This document shows positions 15,304 to 20,885 of a stretch of DNA of 20,885 nucleotides, piece after piece (positions within the stretch are counted from its first letter, which is position 1; the number at the start of each line of letters is the position of its first letter). The notes below the pieces were generated by a model. It worked only from the letters and a program-made list of their open reading frames with translations. It ran no database searches and was not told the DNA's origin. The translations under genes were made by a program, and so were the position numbers. Origin of the DNA: a bacterium (lineage in GTDB: Bacteria; UBA6262); assembly GCA_028716025.1 (NCBI GenBank), contig JAQUQP010000014.1, positions 1-20,885 of the forward strand, written 5' to 3'.

Positions 15304-16378
15304 ATTCCTTCTCAATATAATTTTTGAGTTTTTGTTTAAAAATCTCTTTATCGAATTGCTGAGCGTGTTTTCTGATTCGCCCGCTGTCAAAGGCTATACT
15401 TTGCATTTCTTTAACTGCTGCAACAATAGCCATTGGGGTTTGTTCTTCAAAAAAAACCCCGGTTACGCCCGCGCTTACTGTTTCCAAAGCTCCCCCCGCG
15501 GCATAGGCCACTACTGGCCGGCCGCTGGCCATAGCTTCTACGGGAGCGATACCAAAATCCTCTTCCCCAGGAAAGATGAAAGCCTGACATTTGGCGCAAT
15601 GTTCATTGACCACAGGGTCGGCAACTTTTCCCAGGAATCTTATATTTTGTTTGGCTATCTTCTCTAAATGAGCTTTATCCGGGCCTTCACCGATGACCAC
15701 CAGTGGCAATCCTAATTGATTAAAGGCCTGAACGACAATATCTACTCTTTTGTAGGTGTTCAGCCTAGATACCAGCAGATAATAATCGCCTAATTGTTCA
15801 GTGATACTAAAACGATTGGTTTCGACAGGAGGATAAATAATCACTGAATCCCGGTGATAGCTATTTTTTATCCGGTCCTGAATGAGTTTAGAGATAGCTA
15901 TAAACCGGTCAACCCGGCTGCTTGTCTCCAAGTCCCATTTCTTAAGCTGACGGATGAAGACCTTAAGTATTAGTTCGGCCCACCAGGGGATATTTTCCCT
16001 TTCGATATACCGTTGATAGCTCCAGACCCAGCGCATGGGAGTATAACAATAGCAGAGGTGTAGGCAGTGAGCATCATGTTTAGCCGCTTTGGCCCAACCG
16101 CTGGAAGACGAGAGTATTAGATCGTAGCCGGTAAAATCAAAGCTTTCTATTGCTCTAGGGAAAAACATCAGATACTTCTTAAAATGCCTTTTCATCCAGG
16201 GGAAGCCTTGCATAAATGAGGTCCGGATATCCATTTTTTTAAATGATCCGGGCATCTCTGATGGTAAATATACAGAAGTATAGACTGGAGCCTCGGGAAA
16301 TAATTCGTGTAGTACCTCTACCACCCTTTCCGCTCCACCGTATTGGTTTAGATAATCATGGACGATCGCAATTTTCAT
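15272..16378 (-). CDS. Glycosyltransferase family 4, WbaZ-like
   Basis: GT-B glycosyltransferase of 368 residues. The opening IAIVHDYLNQYGGAERVVEVL (from residue 3), the CYCYTPMRWVWSYQRY segment (109-124) and SRVDRFIAISKLI (154-166) match the WbaZ group of GT4 mannosyltransferases from O-antigen and exopolysaccharide clusters. The donor domain has LLVSRLNTYKRVDI (201-214), LVVIGEGP (226-233) and FPGEEDFGIAPVEAMASGRPVV (starting at 269), with an intact EX7E pair E273/E281. ATG follows the upstream stop with no gap (TAGATG) and no good Shine-Dalgarno, pointing to coupled translation. Mannose as the donor is a family-based guess. Confidence 0.9.
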   Translation of the reverse strand: MKIAIVHDYLNQYGGAERVVEVLHELFPEAPVYTSVYLPSEMPGSFKKMDIRTSFMQGFPWMKRHFKKYLMFFPRAIESFDFTGYDLILSSSSGWAKAAKHDAHCLHLCYCYTPMRWVWSYQRYIERENIPWWAELILKVFIRQLKKWDLETSSRVDRFIAISKLIQDRIKNSYHRDSVIIYPPVETNRFSITEQLGDYYLLVSRLNTYKRVDIVVQAFNQLGLPLVVIGEGPDKAHLEKIAKQNIRFLGKVADPVVNEHCAKCQAFIFPGEEDFGIAPVEAMASGRPVVAYAAGGALETVSAGVTGVFFEEQTPMAIVAAVKEMQSIAFDSGRIRKHAQQFDKEIFKQKLKNYIEKEYAEFKNKQEK

Positions 16379-17719
16379 CTAATTTTTAGCTTTCAGTTGT
16401 ATTTTATATACCGCCGCGTTCACTCCGGCTAATATCCAGAACAGCATGGAAACTTTATCATCGAAAATATTTGTATCAAAAATTCCCTGGATACTGAACC
16501 AGATCCACATCAATATGAAACATAATCCCAGGATACTTAACCCAGCGTCATTGCTCTTATAAGTCCGATAGGAGATCTTCAAGCCCTGCAATATCACCAT
16601 GAGCAACGCAGCCAATCCCAAGATCCCAGTCTCCGCCCAGACCTGCAAATAATTATTATGTGCCGGAACAGCTATATATGAGGGAGAATTAAAAGCTTCC
16701 AATCCATAATCATAATTAGCTAATCCTACGCCTGTGATAGGCCGGTTAATAATGATTCTTAAAGCCTGTTGCCAGATTATTAACCTTGATTGGGCTGATG
16801 GTTCCTTGGCCAAAGAAGCAATGCGGTCATTAAAAGCCTGGCTGAAATTGCCAAACAGGGTTCCGGCCAAAATAAGCACGACCGATACGATCAATACGAT
16901 GTAGAGAACTTGTTTCATTTTATTAGCCATACTAAAATAGGTGACTACCACTGTTATTAAACTTAACCAGGCGCTACGCGCGAAAGTCAATACCATGGTT
17001 ATAAAAAACACAAAAGCTGACAGAGCATACATTTTTTTGATCTTATCATCGCGGGACTCCTGGTAAAGCAGTGGTACAAAAACCAGGCTTAATCCGGTAC
17101 TTAAGGTAAAAGCGGAAACGGCAATGAAAGTACCAAAGGGACGTACCCAATACTGCCAGATATCAGGCATCCAATAGAACCAGTTCATCTTATTAGAGAA
17201 CATATTCTCGCCAAGCGCGGCCTGCAGAGCCCCTGGGCCGGTAAATATTCCCACTAATCCTTTGTGCGCATTGACATAATTAAAAATGCGGTTAAACCCG
17301 GCAAAAAATTCCAGGAGCCCGAGTAAAACCATAGGCAATGCCGCCCAGACAGCGATTTTTAGCAAATCCTTGGCTTGAACTGTATCCTTAATCGTCCCAG
17401 AGGTAATAAAAAATAGCATGATCGGTACCGACCATTTCAACAAATATTTAAAAGAAAGGATATAATCCACGGCGACAGTCAAGGAAAGGATCATGGCCAA
17501 GATCAGGACTACCGGCCAATACTGCCGCCCGGCTATTTTCCTGTTATGTCCATATCTACCCTCACTAAACAACCAGATAAAGAACAATATAACGGCTAAC
17601 ACCTGGGCTACGGACAAATAGATTCCCGGGCGTAATGGAAAATAAATTTGCCAGGGTGCCAGTAACAGCAACAGACATAATCCGTTATAGATAATTTTTT
17701 GCAGTCGCTTTTCCATCAT
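16379..17719 (-). CDS. O-antigen ligase/polymerase family membrane protein (WaaL-like)
   Basis: Polytopic inner-membrane protein of 446 residues with about 11-12 hydrophobic segments. The large periplasmic loop carries SRLIIWQQALRIIINRPITG (311-330), VGLANYDYG and PAHNNYLQVWAETGILGL (352-369). H354 corresponds to the conserved WaaL histidine, and R248 in the preceding FARSAW segment fits a conserved arginine. Such proteins either ligate polymer to an acceptor or polymerise repeat units, and sequence alone does not separate these. ATG 17719 overlaps the upstream stop by one base (TGATG); a second ATG follows immediately. It forms a pair with the GT4 directly upstream, mirrored by the next pair at 18816-20885. 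Confidence 0.88.
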   Translation of the reverse strand: MMEKRLQKIIYNGLCLLLLLAPWQIYFPLRPGIYLSVAQVLAVILFFIWLFSEGRYGHNRKIAGRQYWPVVLILAMILSLTVAVDYILSFKYLLKWSVPIMLFFITSGTIKDTVQAKDLLKIAVWAALPMVLLGLLEFFAGFNRIFNYVNAHKGLVGIFTGPGALQAALGENMFSNKMNWFYWMPDIWQYWVRPFGTFIAVSAFTLSTGLSLVFVPLLYQESRDDKIKKMYALSAFVFFITMVLTFARSAWLSLITVVVTYFSMANKMKQVLYIVLIVSVVLILAGTLFGNFSQAFNDRIASLAKEPSAQSRLIIWQQALRIIINRPITGVGLANYDYGLEAFNSPSYIAVPAHNNYLQVWAETGILGLAALLMVILQGLKISYRTYKSNDAGLSILGLCFILMWIWFSIQGIFDTNIFDDKVSMLFWILAGVNAAVYKIQLKAKN

Positions 17720-18819
17720 CAGATAGCTTCTTTATAAACTTTAATATGTTCCCGAACCGCGGTATCCCAGCTAAACTGTAACACCCGTTGGAATCCTTTC
17801 TCCCGTAATTCTCGGCGCAGGTTTTGGTCGGTCAATAATCTATCAATAGCCTGGGCCAATCCCGCTCTGTCAAATGGATCGATGATCATAGCCGCATCTC
17901 CGGAAACCTCGGGCACTGAAGTGGCATTGGAGCAAACAACAGGTGTGCCGCAAGCCATAGCTTCCAATATCGGCAAACCAAATCCTTCATAAGATGAAGG
18001 AAACACCAGCAAGCCCGCTTGCGTATAAAGCGCTGGCAGGTCCTCTTCCAGCAAGTAATCAGTGAAAACTATTTTTTCTTCCATCTTCAGAGCTTTGATA
18101 GTTTCATAGATTTCAGTACGTCGAGGATCCCTACGGCCGGCGATGACTAATTTATATTGCTGGATCGCTCTGGTCTGGCTAAAAGCCGTGATCAGAGCGG
18201 GAATATTTTTTCTCTTTTCATGATTGCCAACGTATAAAATATATTTTTCCGGAAGATCATACTTTGCTAGTCGTAAAGAAGGGTCTTTGACCGGCTGATA
18301 TTTGTTATCCACCGCGGGATAAATCACTCTTATTTTTGATTCTGGCACATGGATAGTGCGCATAATATCCTGCTTACTATAAAGAGAATCAGTGATGATC
18401 AATCTGGCCTGCCGGCAGGCAAAACCGATCATGTACGCCGCGTAGAACCTGGCCAGAATATTCGGGCAGGCTCCGGGAAATTTAAGATAGATCAGGTCGT
18501 GTATCGTAACGACAAAAGGAATTTTTTTCCCTAAGGCGACATTAAAATTCGGGAAATGTACCAGATCTGGTTTTAAAGCAGATAAATAGTAGGCTAACAT
18601 GACCTGCTCTTTTAAACCATATATTCTGGTCCGGCTCAATGGATGCATTAATACCGAATGCTTAAGCAGGCCTAAATACCTCTCATCTCCGGTATTCAGG
18701 AATAGTGTCGGTTGGATATCTTCATACGGGGCCAGCGAGTCCATTTTTTCGCTTATATTCTGGATATAGCGCCCAATGCCGGAATTGCCCAGCATTCTGG
18801 CATCTATGAAAAGTTTCAT
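17719..18819 (-). CDS. Glycosyltransferase family 4 (mannosyltransferase-like)
   Basis: GT-B glycosyltransferase of 366 residues of the group often labelled mannosyltransferase B. It begins LFIDARMLGNSGIGRYIQNI (3-22) and has PDLVHFPNFN (84-93), VVTIHDLIYLKFP (103-115), IITDSLYSKQDI (141-152) and IYPAVD (166-171). The donor domain has ILYVGNHEKRKNI (194-206) and SSYEGFGLPILEAMACGTPVV (from 275) with E278/E286 as EX7E. ATG shares an ATGA junction with the upstream gene and has AAGGA upstream. Its C-terminal third resembles the GT4 at 20252-20885 closely enough to suggest a shared origin. The sugar is not proven. Confidence 0.9.
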   Translation of the reverse strand: MKLFIDARMLGNSGIGRYIQNISEKMDSLAPYEDIQPTLFLNTGDERYLGLLKHSVLMHPLSRTRIYGLKEQVMLAYYLSALKPDLVHFPNFNVALGKKIPFVVTIHDLIYLKFPGACPNILARFYAAYMIGFACRQARLIITDSLYSKQDIMRTIHVPESKIRVIYPAVDNKYQPVKDPSLRLAKYDLPEKYILYVGNHEKRKNIPALITAFSQTRAIQQYKLVIAGRRDPRRTEIYETIKALKMEEKIVFTDYLLEEDLPALYTQAGLLVFPSSYEGFGLPILEAMACGTPVVCSNATSVPEVSGDAAMIIDPFDRAGLAQAIDRLLTDQNLRRELREKGFQRVLQFSWDTAVREHIKVYKEAI

Positions 18820-20255
18820 ACTTTTTCCTTTATGTTTAAATCGGTGTAATCTGCTTCCGAAATCTGTGTAATCCTGATTGAAAGGATCCCGGCGGTAATC
18901 CAGAAGAATGGCAGCATATGCATTGCGTAAGTCAATCCGTTAATAATGATCCCAATAAATGAGGCAAAAGCCCCGATCGCGATGATCATTGATTGCCGGT
19001 CTTTTGTGGACCGAATATTCCGCAATCCCTGTTTGATTACAGCATGAATCAGGCATAAAAAGCTTACTAATCCAAAAAGCCCTGTTTCTATGGCCAGGTC
19101 ACTTATAAAATTAGAAGAAGTAGCGGCAACAATTGGGGGCAACTCAGTCAAACTAATATCTTTATTATCATATTTTTTTTCCAGTATCACAAAAGCGTTA
19201 CCCAAACCCCGGCCGACAAAAGGATGCTCCCAAAAGGCATCCAGCGCGGCCAGATTACTCTGGTAACGAATATCTCTGGTTGGATCCGAGGCGCTGAATA
19301 GTGAGGTGGCCCTTTCCTGTACAATCTCTTCTACGCTTGACTTATATTTAGTCGGAATAAGCCTGGACATGGTAGTCAGTGCTATTGAGATCATACCCAC
19401 TACAACTAAAAATACCAGGGTAGCCCGGATTATATCTGTCTTATAAATGTTTTTTACATTAAAAAAATATACTATTATACCCATGCTAACCATCATACCC
19501 AGCCAGGAACCCCGGCTCATGTTCGGGATAATATTAGCTATAATCAGGGCAAAAATGATCCAGAACCTTACCTTCTTAGTAGCTAACAGTAGAGCAAAAA
19601 CAAAACCAAACACAAAAACCAGGAATAAACCGAATTCATTGGGTTCAGCGAAAAATGAGGTCGGCCGGACAAAATGATAGGTCAAATTACTTAAACTGTT
19701 TGGGATCACGTGCAGAATAAGCAGGATACTGTAGAGACAAGCAGCATACGCAGAAACAACAATAATACTGGACAATGACACCAGAATATTCTTATTTTTG
19801 ATAATATTAATAATGGCTAACATTAATAAAATATAAATGGACAACAGGAATAATTGCTTGATCAAAACCGCTGGATAAATACAATTTATAAAAGATAAAA
19901 TCAAACTTAACATGAACAAACACAAAATACCGCCGTATCCTTTGGGCAGGAACAGTTTACTCCCTTCTCTTATAGTATGGATCACCAACACTATCATTAA
20001 AGTAAGCAATACGACCTGATAAGCTTTAATATGAACAGGCCCGATCTCATATAATGATAAAGTGCCAAAACCGGATAGAAATACGGTCCATAATATTCCC
20101 TGCTTCGGTTTGTCAACTAAGTAATCGAATAACAGGACACACCCCGCTATCAGCAGCCCTGTTTCGAGGGACTTGAAGATCACTGTGTATATAGTTAAGA
20201 TCATCAAACCCAGGTAAAATATTATGTTTTTCCAATTCTTGTCCAAGAGAATCAC
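18816..20255 (-). CDS. O-antigen ligase/Wzy-family membrane protein lacking the usual loop histidine
   Basis: Polytopic membrane protein of 479 residues with about 11-12 hydrophobic segments and the Wzy_C/WaaL pattern. It has FAEPNEFGLFLVFVFGF (202-218), PNMSRGSWLG (244-253) with R248, RDIRYQSNLAALDAFWEHP (327-345), GRGLGNAF (348-355) and SDLAIETGLFGLVSF (385-399). Where the neighbouring ligase has AHNNY, this protein has TSSNF (379-383), so the loop His is Ser380. That points to a polymerase or a variant with different chemistry, but the alignment is by eye. GTG 20255 shares a GTGA junction with the upstream gene and has GGAG five bases upstream. Confidence 0.85.
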   Translation of the reverse strand: MILLDKNWKNIIFYLGLMILTIYTVIFKSLETGLLIAGCVLLFDYLVDKPKQGILWTVFLSGFGTLSLYEIGPVHIKAYQVVLLTLMIVLVIHTIREGSKLFLPKGYGGILCLFMLSLILSFINCIYPAVLIKQLFLLSIYILLMLAIINIIKNKNILVSLSSIIVVSAYAACLYSILLILHVIPNSLSNLTYHFVRPTSFFAEPNEFGLFLVFVFGFVFALLLATKKVRFWIIFALIIANIIPNMSRGSWLGMMVSMGIIVYFFNVKNIYKTDIIRATLVFLVVVGMISIALTTMSRLIPTKYKSSVEEIVQERATSLFSASDPTRDIRYQSNLAALDAFWEHPFVGRGLGNAFVILEKKYDNKDISLTELPPIVAATSSNFISDLAIETGLFGLVSFLCLIHAVIKQGLRNIRSTKDRQSMIIAIGAFASFIGIIINGLTYAMHMLPFFWITAGILSIRITQISEADYTDLNIKEKV

Positions 20256-20885
20256 TTAAACTCCGTTACTTCCTGGTATATGGCTAAAGTTTTTATAGCT
20301 GTCTTTTCCCAAGTAAATTGCCTAGCCCTGGCTAAGCCTTTAGCTACCAATCCTTTTCTAAATTCCTGGTCATTTATTAATCGCCCAATAGCGGCGGCGA
20401 TCTCTTTGGCATTTTCAGGATCAATCAGCGATGCCGCTTCACCAGCTACTTCCGGCATAGAATAGACATTGGAAGTTATCACCGGAGCACCACAGGCCAT
20501 GGCTTCTAGTATCGGCAACCCAAAACCCTCATATAGGGAAGGAAACGCAAAAATACTGGCCCCATTATATAAATAGACTAATTCCTCTTCCGGTACATAC
20601 CCGGTTAAAATAATATCTCCCGTAGCAACCTGTTCCTGCAATTCCTCAGAATAGAGCTCTCCTCTATTGCCGACAATGACCAGTTTTAGATCATTTTGTT
20701 CTTCTTTCACTTTTCTAAAAGCCTGGATCAGACGGATCAGGTTTTTGCGAGGGTCCATGGTCCCGACAAATAAAATATAGTGAGTTTGGATATTATATCT
20801 TTGTAGTACTTTATTAATTTCCGCTTTATCCTGTATTATCCTGTATTTTTCTGAGACACCTTCATAAGTGACTATGATCTTCCCT
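20252..20885 (-). CDS. Glycosyltransferase family 4, C-terminal part (5' end outside window)
   Basis: The visible 210 residues are the donor-binding half of a GT4 enzyme. The frame stays open to the window edge, so the ATG at 20758, which lies within ILFVGTMDPRKN, is internal and not the start. The motifs seen are LKLVIVGNRGE, LTGYVPEEEL and PSLYEGFGLPILEAMACGAPVI with an intact EX7E, followed by TSNVYSMPEVAGEAA. The acceptor domain and true start lie beyond position 20885. The protein ends four bases into the following membrane gene (GTGA). It is similar through its C-terminal part to the GT4 at 17719-18819. Confidence 0.9.
   Translation of the reverse strand, partial: GKIIVTYEGVSEKYRIIQDKAEINKVLQRYNIQTHYILFVGTMDPRKNLIRLIQAFRKVKEEQNDLKLVIVGNRGELYSEELQEQVATGDIILTGYVPEEELVYLYNGASIFAFPSLYEGFGLPILEAMACGAPVITSNVYSMPEVAGEAASLIDPENAKEIAAAIGRLINDQEFRKGLVAKGLARARQFTWEKTAIKTLAIYQEVTEFK

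Noticed and set aside
15304..15390. Longer VanZ protein starting at TTG 15390
   Set aside because: The extra residues are polar, unlike the family N-terminus, and would overlap the upstream gene by 119 bases; ATG 15303 fits better.
20252..20758. Short complete gene of 168 residues
   Set aside because: The reading frame stays open to the window edge and the ATG at 20758 falls inside the conserved VGTMDPRKN segment, so this is the end of a longer GT4.

Overview
The window is one block of cell-surface polysaccharide biosynthesis genes. All 18 coding sequences lie on the minus strand, so transcription runs from high to low coordinates. Genes are packed tightly: many neighbours overlap by 1-32 nt, several through a GTGA, ATGA or TTGA junction. 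No stretch over 300 bases lacks a gene. I saw no tRNA, rRNA, insertion sequence, CRISPR array or intrinsic terminator. The presence of heptosyltransferase-type (GT9) enzymes, O-antigen ligase/polymerase-type membrane proteins and a MurJ/Wzx-type flippase suggests a diderm bacterium, probably from an uncultivated lineage. Base composition is moderately AT-rich, and GTG and TTG starts backed by good Shine-Dalgarno sites are frequent. I cannot name the phylum from sequence alone.

Layout in transcription order. 20885-15272: a GT4 glycosyltransferase (5' end outside the window), a Wzy/WaaL-like membrane protein, a second GT4, a second WaaL-like protein and a third GT4. The first four look like two copies of a GT4-ligase module. 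15303-12505: a VanZ-family membrane protein, a MurJ-family flippase and a MetW-like methyltransferase. 12508-10070: two more GT4 enzymes separated by a 111-base gap. 10088-7132: a radical SAM protein, an SDR-fold epimerase homologue whose catalytic Tyr and Lys are both Asn, and a DegT-type sugar aminotransferase. 7123-3338: a GT9, a GT39-type membrane glycosyltransferase and a TuaH-like glycosyltransferase. 3337-3225: a small block of inverted 8-bp repeats. 3224-2085: a second GT9. 2023-1: a WbaP-type polyprenyl glycosylphosphotransferase behind its own consensus-like promoter, then a GalE-type epimerase cut by the window edge.

Taken together the genes make sense as a Wzx/Wzy-like pathway. 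The WbaP-type enzyme loads the first sugar phosphate on undecaprenyl phosphate. The GT4 and GT9 enzymes extend the chain with sugars made or modified by the epimerases, the aminotransferase and perhaps the radical SAM protein. The MurJ relative would move the product across the inner membrane, and the two ligase/polymerase proteins would polymerise or attach it. No Wzz/Wzc chain-length regulator is visible here. The order of steps is inferred from family membership only.

The least ordinary points are the repeat block that supplies the C-terminal codons of the TuaH-like gene, a repeat-like in-frame insertion in the aminotransferase, the double active-site loss in the epimerase homologue, the loss of lipid II-binding arginines in the MurJ relative, and a probable leaderless promoter for that MurJ gene overlapping the stop codon of the VanZ gene. 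I found no defence or mobile system.
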